A stretch of DNA of 38,398 nucleotides from an uncultured Bacteroidales bacterium (lineage in GTDB: Bacteria > Bacteroidota > Bacteroidia > Bacteroidales > Paludibacteraceae): the NCBI GenBank assembly GCA_934728255.1, contig CAKVEC010000016.1:1-38398 (forward strand), given 5' to 3'. A program made the position numbers and the translations under genes. A model generated the notes under the pieces. That model saw only the letters and a list, made by a program, of their open reading frames with translations, had not been told where the DNA came from and searched no databases. Below, one piece after another: positions 23,331-32,200 of this stretch (position 1 is the first letter of the stretch; each line of letters starts with the position of its first letter).

Positions 23331-26084
23331 ATGGAATACAATTTTACGGAGATTGAGAAGAAATGGCAGGCTGAATGGGAAAAAGCCGGTACGTACAAAG
23401 TAAGCAACCATAGCGACAAGCCGCACTACTACGTGCTGGATATGTTCCCCTACCCGAGCGGGGCGGGGCTGCATGTGGGACACCCGCTGGGCTATATCGC
23501 CAGCGACATCTACAGCCGCTACAAACGTCTGCAAGGCTTCAACGTGCTGCACCCGATGGGCTTTGACTCGTACGGACTGCCCGCCGAGCAGTACGCCATT
23601 CAGACCGGACAGCACCCCGAGAAGACCACCATGGCGAACATCGCCCACTACGTGGAGCAGTTGCGCAAGATAGGTTTCTGCTACGACCGGGATCGCGAAA
23701 TCAAGACCTGCGACCCGTCGTTCTACCGCTGGACGCAATGGGCATTCGTTCAGATGTTCCACTCGTACTACGACACAGCCTTGCAGAAAGCGCAGCCTAT
23801 CAGCAAGTTAATCGCCAAATGGGAGGCGGAAGACCCCGCATGGAGCAGCCTCAGCGAACAGGAGAAGCAGGAACGGCTGATGCAATACCGTATCGCCTAT
23901 CTCGCCGATACCAAAGTGAACTGGTGCCCCGCCCTGGGGTGCGTGCTGGCGAATGACGAGGTCAGCGAAGGCTTGAGCGTGCGCGGCGGTTACCCTGTGG
24001 AGCAGCGTGTGATGCGCCAATGGAACCTGCGTGTCAGTGCCTACGCACCGCGCCTGTTGGAGGGACTGGACCGTATCGACTGGACGGACAGCCTCAAAGA
24101 GACGCAGCGCAACTGGATAGGGCGCAGCGAGGGGGCTGAGATGCAGTTTGCCATCAAAGGACAGGACGAGCCGTTCACTATCTTCACCACCCGTGCGGAC
24201 ACCGTCTTCGGCGTTACGTTTATGGTGCTGGCGCCCGAAAGCGAGTACGTCAGCCGTGTGGTTACGCCCGAGCAGCAAGCCGAAGTGGACGCTTACCTCG
24301 ATATGGTGAAGCACCGCACGGAGCGCGAGCGTATCGCCGACCGCCGTGTAACGGGCGTGTTCACGGGCAGTTACGCCATCAATCCGCTCACCAATGCGGA
24401 GATACCTATCTATATAAGCGACTATGTACTTGCCGGTTACGGCACGGGAGCCATTATGGCGGTACCCGCACACGACAGCCGCGACTACGCTTTTGCCAAG
24501 CATTTCAACCTGCCCATCGTGCCTCTGATTGAGGGTGCGGACGTGAGCGAGCAGAGTTTCGACGCCAAAGAAGGCGTGATGATCAACTCGGGTTTCCTGA
24601 ACGGTTTGCAGGTGAAAGAGGCGATCCGGAAGATGAAAGAGTACATCACCAACACGGGCATCGGGCGCGTGAAAGTGAACTACCGCCTGCGCGATGCGGT
24701 CTTCAGCCGCCAGCGTTACTGGGGCGAGCCGTTCCCCATCTACTACAAGCACGGTATGCCCTACACGCTCCCCGAGGATGCGCTGCCTTTGTGCCTGCCG
24801 GAGGTCAGCGACTTCAAGCCGACCAGCACGGGCGAACCGCCATTGGGCAACGCACAATGCTGGGCATGGGACGAGGCGAACTGCAAGGTGGTGGACAAAT
24901 CGCTCATTGACGACAAGACCGTCTTCCCTCTCGAACTATGCACCATGCCCGGTTTTGCGGGTTCGTCGGCGTACTATCTCCGCTATATGGACAACCACAA
25001 TGACCAAGCCCTTGTCGGACACGAAGCCAACGACTACTGGCGGCAGGTGGACTTGTACCTCGGCGGCAGCGAGCACGCTACGGGACACCTTATATACAGC
25101 CGTTTCTGGAACAAGTTCCTCTTCGACCTCGGGTATATCTGCGAGGACGAGCCGTTCAAGAAACTTATCAACCAGGGTATGATTCAGGGGCGGTCGAACT
25201 TCGTTTACCGTCTTATCGGCAGCCAGAACACGTATGTGTCCTACGGCTTGATTGACACCGACGAATACCGCGGCAAGGTGCAACCGATACACGTGAATGT
25301 GAACATCGTCAGCAACGACATACTGGATATTGACGCTTTCCGCACATGGATGCCCGAGTACAAAGACGCCGAGTTTATCCTCGAGAACGGACAATACCGC
25401 TGCGGCTGGGCGATAGAGAAGATGTCGAAGTCGATGTTCAATGTGGTGAATCCCGACGATGTAGTGGCTAAGTTCGGTGCCGACACGCTCCGTCTGTATG
25501 AGATGTTCCTCGGTCCGCTGGAGATGTCCAAGCCGTGGGATACCAACGGTATCGACGGCGTACACCGTTTCCTGAAACGCCTGTGGAATATGTACGAGAC
25601 GCTCTCCGACGAGGCACCCACGGCAGACGAACTGCGCTCTTTGCACAAACTGATAAAGAAGATTACGTGGGATATAGAGAACTTCTCGTTCAACACGTCC
25701 ATCCCCGCTTTTATGATTGCACAGAACGAGTTGCAGGCTCTCAAATGCAACAAGCGGGCTGTGCTTGAGATCTTTGCCGTACTGCTGGCACCGTATGCAC
25801 CGCATATCGCCGAGGAGGCTTGGCACCGCTGCGGGCATGAGACCACCGTCTGCGATGCCGAGTGGCCAGTATGCAACGAGGCGTACTTGGTGGAGAACAC
25901 GCAGAAATACCCTGTGCAGTTCAACGGCAAAGTGCGTTTCACGATAGAGATTGCCAAAGACACCCCGCGTGAGGAGGTGGAGCGTATCGTCCTCGCCGAC
26001 CCGCAAACCGCCAAGCAACTCGCCGGCATCACCCCGAAGAAGGTCATCGTCGTGCCGGGCAGGATTGTAAACATCGTGATGTAA
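23331..26084 (+). CDS. leuS: Leucyl-tRNA synthetase
   Basis: 917 residues from the ATG at 23331 (MEYNFTEIEKKWQ), the conventional LeuRS start. An upstream in-frame ATG at 23286 lies inside a repeat and adds 15 unrelated residues. Class I signature HVGH (residues 48-51, in PYPSGAGLHVGHPLGY) and KMSKSMFNVV (about 697) are intact. The editing domain is visible between (AVPAHDSRDYAFA about 377, after TTRADTVFGVTFM about 240), with LGGSEHATGHLIYSRFW (about 573) before the KMSKS loop. The enzyme charges tRNA-Leu. The following gene starts 5 bases after its stop, so the A+T-rich ATPase/STAS pair may be transcribed with it. Confidence 0.97.
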   Translation: MEYNFTEIEKKWQAEWEKAGTYKVSNHSDKPHYYVLDMFPYPSGAGLHVGHPLGYIASDIYSRYKRLQGFNVLHPMGFDSYGLPAEQYAIQTGQHPEKTTMANIAHYVEQLRKIGFCYDRDREIKTCDPSFYRWTQWAFVQMFHSYYDTALQKAQPISKLIAKWEAEDPAWSSLSEQEKQERLMQYRIAYLADTKVNWCPALGCVLANDEVSEGLSVRGGYPVEQRVMRQWNLRVSAYAPRLLEGLDRIDWTDSLKETQRNWIGRSEGAEMQFAIKGQDEPFTIFTTRADTVFGVTFMVLAPESEYVSRVVTPEQQAEVDAYLDMVKHRTERERIADRRVTGVFTGSYAINPLTNAEIPIYISDYVLAGYGTGAIMAVPAHDSRDYAFAKHFNLPIVPLIEGADVSEQSFDAKEGVMINSGFLNGLQVKEAIRKMKEYITNTGIGRVKVNYRLRDAVFSRQRYWGEPFPIYYKHGMPYTLPEDALPLCLPEVSDFKPTSTGEPPLGNAQCWAWDEANCKVVDKSLIDDKTVFPLELCTMPGFAGSSAYYLRYMDNHNDQALVGHEANDYWRQVDLYLGGSEHATGHLIYSRFWNKFLFDLGYICEDEPFKKLINQGMIQGRSNFVYRLIGSQNTYVSYGLIDTDEYRGKVQPIHVNVNIVSNDILDIDAFRTWMPEYKDAEFILENGQYRCGWAIEKMSKSMFNVVNPDDVVAKFGADTLRLYEMFLGPLEMSKPWDTNGIDGVHRFLKRLWNMYETLSDEAPTADELRSLHKLIKKITWDIENFSFNTSIPAFMIAQNELQALKCNKRAVLEIFAVLLAPYAPHIAEEAWHRCGHETTVCDAEWPVCNEAYLVENTQKYPVQFNGKVRFTIEIAKDTPREEVERIVLADPQTAKQLAGITPKKVIVVPGRIVNIVM

Positions 26085-26089
26085 AAGAT

Positions 26090-26809
26090 ATGCAGAATAG
26101 TACAGACATATTCTCTTTAGAAAGTACCTTGTCACTGTTTTTTGATTGCATTGTGGGACACAAGCAATCAGAAATGCAAACATCTTTCTTGCGAGCGATA
26201 ACATCTATCTTCTATGGACAAACCACTGAAGATGTTGTTTCATTTGCTTTGGATGATGAAGCAACGGCACGTGCTATTTGCCAACTGAAAGAACCTCTCA
26301 AGAGTTCCTTTCCTGAAGTGCTCAAGTCTGTCAATATGCCGCTAACGTACCTGTTAGATGAATTGATTTGCAATATCCAGCAGCACGCACAGACAGATAA
26401 AGGTTACGCCTATGTGATGTACAACAAGGAGGCAAAAGCCATTGAGATTGTGATTGCAGACTTCGGCATTACTATTTACGGCAGTTACGTAGCGGCACAG
26501 AAACATCTTGACAAATTGGGTGATAGCGATGCCGAAGCACTTAATTTGGCACAAAACGGGTATTCGGTAAAGAACCTGCCTAATACAGAAAATCGAGGTT
26601 ATGGCATTTCGTCAAACATCAAAATGGTGGTAAAGGGTCTGCATGGTGAGTTTGCTACACTATCGGGCAATGCATTGTTATTGCAAATGCCCAATAGTCG
26701 CAAGATACTTGCCTTGCCCCCGAAAATAGATTTCAAGGGTACAATGGTTATGGTGCGTATTCCTATGCCTATACCCACAAACTTTAATATGTATGACTAT
26801 ACAAGTTGA
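26090..26809 (+). CDS. GHKL-fold ATPase (histidine-kinase-like ATP-binding protein)
   Basis: 239 residues, soluble. The ATP-binding Bergerat fold is indicated by an N-box LLDELICNIQQHA (about 88-100, Glu91 and Asn95), a G1 box IADFGI (122-127) and a G2-like NRGYGISS (168-175). No phospho-acceptor histidine or sensor domain is visible; the N-terminal 80 residues are helical and unrecognised. Stand-alone ATPases of this kind act as anti-sigma-like serine kinases or nucleotide-dependent switches together with STAS proteins. The next gene, 2 bases away, encodes a STAS-like protein, which supports a two-component partner-switch module (inference). It follows leuS by 5 bases but is visibly richer in A+T, suggesting separate ancestry. 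Confidence 0.75.
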   Translation: MQNSTDIFSLESTLSLFFDCIVGHKQSEMQTSFLRAITSIFYGQTTEDVVSFALDDEATARAICQLKEPLKSSFPEVLKSVNMPLTYLLDELICNIQQHAQTDKGYAYVMYNKEAKAIEIVIADFGITIYGSYVAAQKHLDKLGDSDAEALNLAQNGYSVKNLPNTENRGYGISSNIKMVVKGLHGEFATLSGNALLLQMPNSRKILALPPKIDFKGTMVMVRIPMPIPTNFNMYDYTS

Positions 26810-26811
26810 GT

Positions 26812-27147
26812 ATGAAACAGATTATCAATGTACAAGAGCAATATGGCGCAGAATTGCATACGCGTCAGATGATGGAATGTTTGGCAGCCTCGTTAGTGCC
26901 AAACAATGAATATCTATTAGATATGAAAGGTGTGGAACAAATCTCCCGTTCTGCGGCAGATGAACTATACAACCTTACACATAGTGAAATCCGTGTGGAT
27001 TTGATTAACTTAGAGCCTTTTGTGGAAAAGATGTTCTCTGCCGTTACAAAAGGGCGTTTCCTGCCACGCCAACATTCTGTGGACGATATGCCCATTATAT
27101 ATTGCCCCACTATTGACAGTGTAAGGCAACAACTAATGACAAATTAA
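26812..27147 (+). CDS. STAS-like DUF4325 protein
   Basis: 111 residues. The central segment YLLDMKGVEQISRSAADELYNL matches the DUF4325 STAS-like pattern (strand, then D..gv..is.S.ADEL), with Ser residues where anti-anti-sigma factors are phosphorylated. The ATG at 26812 was chosen, 2 bases after the ATPase stop; a TTG at 26806 would overlap by 4 bases. Tight coupling to a GHKL ATPase suggests that the ATPase binds or phosphorylates this protein (inference). The regulated target, possibly a sigma factor elsewhere, is not in the window. A bidirectional terminator follows. Confidence 0.75.
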   Translation: MKQIINVQEQYGAELHTRQMMECLAASLVPNNEYLLDMKGVEQISRSAADELYNLTHSEIRVDLINLEPFVEKMFSAVTKGRFLPRQHSVDDMPIIYCPTIDSVRQQLMTN

Positions 27148-27224
27148 CATGTTGATACCTTCCCCTAAAGGGTGCTGTTGTTCTCTATAAGAGGATTACA
27201 AATATATTGTGACACAATTAAAAG

Positions 27225-27254
27225 AAAAGGGTGCACTTTGCCGTGCACCCTTTT
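27225..27254. terminator. Bidirectional rho-independent terminator
   Basis: A perfect 12-bp stem, AAAAGGGTGCAC (27225-27236) with GTGCACCCTTTT (27243-27254), and a 6-base loop. It has a T-run on the plus strand and an A-run that gives a T-run on the minus strand. It sits between the converging STAS-like gene and the lipoprotein gene and can serve both. Confidence 0.93.
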
Positions 27255-27289
27255 TCTATATAACTATGTTATCTTACAAAACCAAACAA

Positions 27290-27676
27290 CTAATCGAACA
27301 GGCGTTTGGCGATGTAAGTTTGGAAGGCGGATTGCCAGTCGGATTGCCATTGGACATAGCCTTTCCGGGTCGGGCAGTTAATGATGCTGTCCACTTTGAC
27401 AATTATAGGCGTTTCTTCCACTTGGGTTCTGCCTGTGTAGTAGTTTTTATGGGAAGATGTCCATGTAGTATATAACAAACCATTCATCGGCTCATCTCTG
27501 ACAGTTAGTACGAGACTGTCAATGGTTATATCATCCACCCTCATCGTTTGTATGATAAGCGGGAGGTCTTTCCTTTCACCGTTGAGAACTATTTGCGTGG
27601 CATCTTCGGGTTTGAGTTTTGAAGAACAAGATGCCAACACACACAAGGCAGATAAAAAGAACAGGTACTTTTTCAT
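27290..27676 (-). CDS. Small lipoprotein of unknown function
   Basis: 128 residues. The N-terminus MKKYLFFLSALCVLASCSS is a lipoprotein signal peptide with the lipobox ending at Cys17, so the mature protein should be lipid-anchored in the cell envelope. The remaining 110 residues look beta-rich (IVLNGERKDLPLIIQTMRVDD and IIVKVDSIINCPTRKG) with no recognised domain. It has its own promoter, back to back with that of the DUF2130 gene, and ends at the bidirectional terminator, so it is monocistronic. It is probably a lineage-specific envelope protein. Confidence 0.82.
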   Translation of the reverse strand: MKKYLFFLSALCVLASCSSKLKPEDATQIVLNGERKDLPLIIQTMRVDDITIDSLVLTVRDEPMNGLLYTTWTSSHKNYYTGRTQVEETPIIVKVDSIINCPTRKGYVQWQSDWQSAFQTYIAKRLFD

Positions 27677-27706
27677 GGTTACAAAGGATTTACTAAATTA
27701 CGGTAC

Positions 27707-27738
27707 AAAGGTATATATTTTCTATGATGTATGCAAAT
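27707..27738 (-). promoter_or_regulatory. Lipoprotein gene promoter (-33/-7 type)
   Basis: Minus strand: TTTG (27738-27735), 20-base spacer, TACCTTTG (27714-27707). Expected transcript start is about 25-30 bases before the ATG at 27676. Confidence 0.8.
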
Positions 27739-27755
27739 AAAATCAAAAAAAGGAT

Positions 27756-27787
27756 TTGTATATGTGGCAGAATTGTTGTAACTTTGC
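27756..27787 (+). promoter_or_regulatory. DUF2130 gene promoter (-33/-7 type)
   Basis: TTTG (27756-27759), 20-base spacer, TAACTTTG (27780-27787). Divergent from the lipoprotein promoter; the two -33 elements are only 17 bases apart. Confidence 0.8.
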
Positions 27788-27795
27788 CGAAAACA

Positions 27796-27836
27796 TAGAA
27801 TAATAGAACGATAGAAAATATAGAATAATAGAATAT
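27796..27836. repeat. Period-8 tandem array in the DUF2130 leader
   Basis: Five units of ATAGAAxx (ATAGAATA, ATAGAACG, ATAGAAAAT, ATAGAATA, ATAGAATA; the third has one extra base) fill the space between the promoter and the ATG at 27842. The array therefore forms most of the transcribed leader. Confidence 0.9.
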
Positions 27837-27841
27837 AGCGT

Positions 27842-29128
27842 ATGGACAGGGAATTGAAATGCCCGCATTGCGGGAGTGTGTTTACAGTGGACGAGGCGGA
27901 TTATGCCGCTATACTGAACCAAGTGCGCAATGAGGAGTTTGAGCAGGAGTTGGGACGCCGGCTTGCCGAGTTGGAACGCACGCACAAAGCAGAACAACAA
28001 ACCGACCGTCTGCGTACAGAACAGGCTTTTCAGAACGAAATCAACAAGAAGACACAGGAACTGACCACACTGCGTATGCAGAAAGAGCAGGAACTGAATA
28101 GTCTGCGTATGCAGAAAGAGCAGGAGATTGCCGCCCTGAAAGCCGCTATTGCACAGAGCGGCGACAAGCAGCAGATTGCCGTAATGGAGGTGCGTCAGAA
28201 AGCCGCCAACGTACTGAAAGACAGAGACCAACAGATACTGCAACTGCAGAACCAAATCACCACGGCACAGAATGAAGCCGCCCTAAACGAGGCGCATATC
28301 CGTCAGGGCTACGAGCAGAAACTGACCCTGCTGAAAGAACAGGTGGACTACTACAAGGAGATGAAACTGCGTCTATCGACAAAGATGATTGGTGAGTCGC
28401 TGGAACAACATTGCAATGCGGAATACAACAAGAATCTGCGCCCCGTAATGCCCGATGCCTATTTTGAGAAAGACAACGATGCATCGGAAGGGAGCAAGGG
28501 CGACTTTATCTTCCGCGACTATGCCGACGGGGAGGAGTATGTATCTATTATGTTCGAAATGAAGAACGAGGCGGACGCCACTGCCACCAAGCACAAGAAC
28601 GAGGACTTTTTCAAGAAATTGGACGAAGACCGCCGCAAGAAAGGCTGCGAGTATGCGGTATTGGTTACGCTGCTCGAGCCCGACAGCGAATTATACAACG
28701 GCGGAATAGTGGACGTATCGTACCGCTATGAAAAGATGTATGTTATCCGCCCACAGTTCTTTATCCCGCTGATTACACTGCTTGTGCAGACCAGCAAAAA
28801 GACCATAGACTACCAGCGGCAGTTGGCTATTGCCAAAAGCCAGAGCATTGATGTTACGAATTTCGAGAACAAACTGAACGAGTTCAAGGACGGTTTTGCC
28901 CGCAACTACGACCTTGCGAGCCGCAAGTTCCACACCGCCATTGAGGAGATAGACAAGACGATCGACCATCTGCAGAAAGTGCGCCAGGCATTGGTGGGGT
29001 CGGAGGACAACCTGCGCCTTGCCAACAACAAAGCCGAGGGGCTGACCATCAAGAAACTGACTTATGGTAACCCGACCATGAAGCAGAAATTCGATGAAGC
29101 CCGCACGGCAGAGGATGATAAAGAATAA
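27842..29128 (+). CDS. DUF2130 coiled-coil protein with candidate nuclease-like core
   Basis: 428 residues, cytosolic. It begins MDRELKCPHCGSVF, a half zinc-finger (CxxC). Residues about 30-185 are a long charged coiled coil that includes an internal 11-residue duplication (LRMQKEQELNS / LRMQKEQEIAA). The DUF2130 region (PF09903) follows: GESLEQHCNAEYN, GDFIFRDYADGEEYVSIMFE and MKNEADATATKHKNEDFFK. The order Asp-x(n)-Glu-x-Lys (GDFIF then FEMK) resembles a PD-(D/E)XK nuclease site, an inference of mine. The layout recalls RmuC-type coiled-coil nucleases. Function is not established. It lies 164 bases upstream of an AddAB-type nuclease pair on the same strand, which makes a DNA-processing role plausible but unproven. 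Confidence 0.85.
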   Translation: MDRELKCPHCGSVFTVDEADYAAILNQVRNEEFEQELGRRLAELERTHKAEQQTDRLRTEQAFQNEINKKTQELTTLRMQKEQELNSLRMQKEQEIAALKAAIAQSGDKQQIAVMEVRQKAANVLKDRDQQILQLQNQITTAQNEAALNEAHIRQGYEQKLTLLKEQVDYYKEMKLRLSTKMIGESLEQHCNAEYNKNLRPVMPDAYFEKDNDASEGSKGDFIFRDYADGEEYVSIMFEMKNEADATATKHKNEDFFKKLDEDRRKKGCEYAVLVTLLEPDSELYNGGIVDVSYRYEKMYVIRPQFFIPLITLLVQTSKKTIDYQRQLAIAKSQSIDVTNFENKLNEFKDGFARNYDLASRKFHTAIEEIDKTIDHLQKVRQALVGSEDNLRLANNKAEGLTIKKLTYGNPTMKQKFDEARTAEDDKE

Positions 29129-29157
29129 TTAATAAAAGAGACAGGTAAAAACGGCTT

Positions 29158-29190
29158 ATCCACCTGACATCCACCCGACATCCACCTGAC
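29158..29190. repeat. Three-copy 11-bp tandem array
   Basis: ATCCACCTGAC, ATCCACCCGAC and ATCCACCTGAC, contiguous, with one substitution in the middle copy. It is the first of three adjacent arrays between the DUF2130 gene and addA. Confidence 0.93.
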
Positions 29191-29208
29191 TTTTCTATAC
29201 GGAAGTAC

Positions 29209-29253
29209 TTTTAAGGATTTTAAGGTTATTAAGGTCGGTAAGGACTTTAAGGT
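29209..29253. repeat. Five-copy 9-bp tandem array
   Basis: TTTTAAGGA, TTTTAAGGT, TATTAAGGT, CGGTAAGGA and CTTTAAGGT follow each other in register; TAAGG is invariant. Confidence 0.9.
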
Positions 29254-29254
29254 C

Positions 29255-29286
29255 ATTTACAAATTTACACACTTACAAATTTACAA
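29255..29286. repeat. Four-copy 8-bp tandem array
   Basis: ATTTACAA, ATTTACAC, ACTTACAA and ATTTACAA, contiguous, ending 6 bases before the GTG start of addA. Confidence 0.9.
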
Positions 29287-29292
29287 ATTCCC

Positions 29293-32200
29293 GTGTTAGA
29301 TCATACTCATTCGCTCAATGTCTGCCGTGCCTCAGCGGGTACGGGCAAGACTTTTACCTTGGCCGCCTACTATGTAGGGTTGCTGCTCAGCGGGGTCAGT
29401 TACCGCAATATCCTTGCCGTAACCTTCACCAACAAAGCCACCGCCGAGATGAAGGAGCGTATTCTGACCTATCTGCTCGCCATAGCGCAAGGCGACCACG
29501 GTGAGGAGGCTTTTTTCGAGAAAGCCAAGTCGTTTATGCTCTCCGACACACGGGCTACAGACGAACAACTGCGGGCGCGTGCGGCTGCGTGCTTCCGCCA
29601 AATGTTGGCGGACTACGACAATGTATGCGTCAGCACGATCGACTCGTTTCTGCAAACGCTCCTATCGGGTATGGCGCAATTATTAGGCAAGGGTGCGGGG
29701 TATTCGGTGGAATTAGATGTCAAACGGGCGATTACGACTGCCGTGGATCAGATCCTCACCACCGAGATGACCGACCAAATGGAGCCGATAATGGTGGAGT
29801 ATCTGCAAGACCAATTAGACAACGAAGCACGCTGGGACATACGCGGAAGCATTATCCGAATGGCACTGAAACTCTATGACGAATCGGTGCAAATGCTCAA
29901 CAGCGAGGGGAAAATCGACTTCGACCCCGACCATATCCGCCGATATAAAAAGACCTTGGATGCTTGGCGCACACGACCGGAGTTCACCCGCCTTGCCACA
30001 CTCCGCGAACAGGTGGAGAAGCAAAAATCATCTGTCACGCAGAAATCGTTTGTCAACGATTTAGTGCGTATGCTTGACAATATTGAGGGCTCTATTCATG
30101 CCCCGAAGGAATTGGATGCAGACAAGCGTTTTATGGGCATGACAGCAGCGGCATACACCAAGTTTTCCGACACACAGAAAGATAAATGGCAGGCGGATGC
30201 AGGGGCACTATATGGGCAAATAGAGGAGTTGCAGAGACTTTGCTCTATTTGCCGTCGCACCTATTGGGAATGCTACATAACGGGGCAGTTCCTAATGGAT
30301 ATGCGTATGATGCAAGGGCTGTTGGAACGCATCAACGACAACCTTGCCGAGGCGAACCGCACCCTGCTTGCCGAGAGTGCCGCCACGCTCACCCAGGCCC
30401 TCAAACCGGGCGATGCGGACTTTATCCTTGAGAAATGCGGTATCCGCTACAAGCATATCATGATTGACGAGTTCCAGGATACCAGCCGTTTGCAATGGCA
30501 GGTCTTCCTGCCGCTGATAAAGGATATTCTCGCCGCCGAGGGGAACACGATCTTAATAGTGGGGGACATCAAACAGAGTATCTACCGCTGGCGCAACGGC
30601 GACTGGCATATCATGGACGGGCTCGGCAAGAAAGAAGACCCGCTTGCTCCGTGGTTTAACCCCCATTTCCCCGCCCTGAAGAAGAATTTCCGCTCCCGCC
30701 GCAATGTAGTGCAGTTCAACCTGCAGACGATGCAACGTATCCTCGCAGAGAGCGAAGCCGACAAGCAAAACGCCTATATTTACAACGAGGATTACACCCC
30801 CGACACACTTGGCGACTACTACAACGCGAAGAACGATGGCGGGTACGTGCGTTTCCGCGCCTATCCGAAACACATATATAAAGGCACTTCGTTGGCGGCG
30901 CAAGTACTGAAAACACCGCGTGTGCAGGCGGATATACTCATAGATGTATTTACCACCATCGAATCACTGTTGCAGCAAGGGGGAAATGCCGCCGACATGA
31001 TGATTCTGGTACGCACTAACAATGAGGCAATGGCGGTGGTGAAGAGTTTCAACGACCTGCGCAAAAACACCGACGTTTTTTCCGCCTTGGGACGCACACG
31101 CTTGGTTTCTGCGGACAGTTTCCACCTCGACCGCTCGGCATCCGTGCTTTTGGCTGTCAACGCATTGCGCTATATAGATACCGCCGACCCCGTGGCGGCG
31201 AAATACATCGAATTGGTTGCTCCGGTAGCCGAGCCGTTGGCACAATTAGCCGGCATAGACCGGCAGTTGCCACTTTATGAGATGTTGCAGGATATAGTGC
31301 GGCTTCTGCTGTGCAACAAACAGGGCGAATTCCTTTTCTCGGACATCGCATATATCAACTGCCTCTTGGACAACGTGCGCAACTATGTAGCGGACAGCGG
31401 CAGCGACCGGCACGCTTTCCTGCAATACTGGGACGACACGATGCACGACAAGTCGATACCTGCGCCCGACACCAATGCCATCCGTATTATGACGGTACAC
31501 TCGTCGAAAGGCTTAGAGAGCAAAACGCTCTTCATACCGTTCTGCACGTGGGAAATGGAAATCAGCCGCGCACAGAAAGCCCCGGTTCTGTGGTGCAAAG
31601 CCTGTGTACAGCCCGAGGACGGCACAGAACCGCTACGGTATATCCCAATAAAAGACAGTAAACAATTAGCCGAAACGGCATATGCCGATGCCTGCGCAGC
31701 CGAACATCGCGACCAGCGTATTGATGCACTCAACCTGCTATATGTAGCCCTTACCCGTGCGGCAGACAACCTGTATATCTATGCCGATATAAACACCGCA
31801 TCCACAGGCATTGATTCCAATTCGGTGGGCAGTCTGTTGCTTCGCGCCTGCGGTATGGAGGATGCTTTCATAGATGCCGACACTACATACTGCGACATAG
31901 AACAGCCGTGTTTTGTAGAATACACAATAGGGGAACAGCCCTATATCCGTGCAGCCAAAGCGCATAGCGAGACCGCCCCGTTCGGTTTCTCGGGGGAGAA
32001 AGAGAAAGCGGCGACGCTATGCAGCAACAGTCATGCCGTGCGCTTCCGCCAATCGCAGGAGTCGGCTCTCTACACGGTGATGGGGTCACGCGCCGAAGAT
32101 ATCATCGAGCATATCAATATCGGCAATATCTGCCACGACATACTGGCGCAAGTGGAGGTCAGAGACGACCTGCCCCGTGTAATAGACGACTTTTGTCAAC

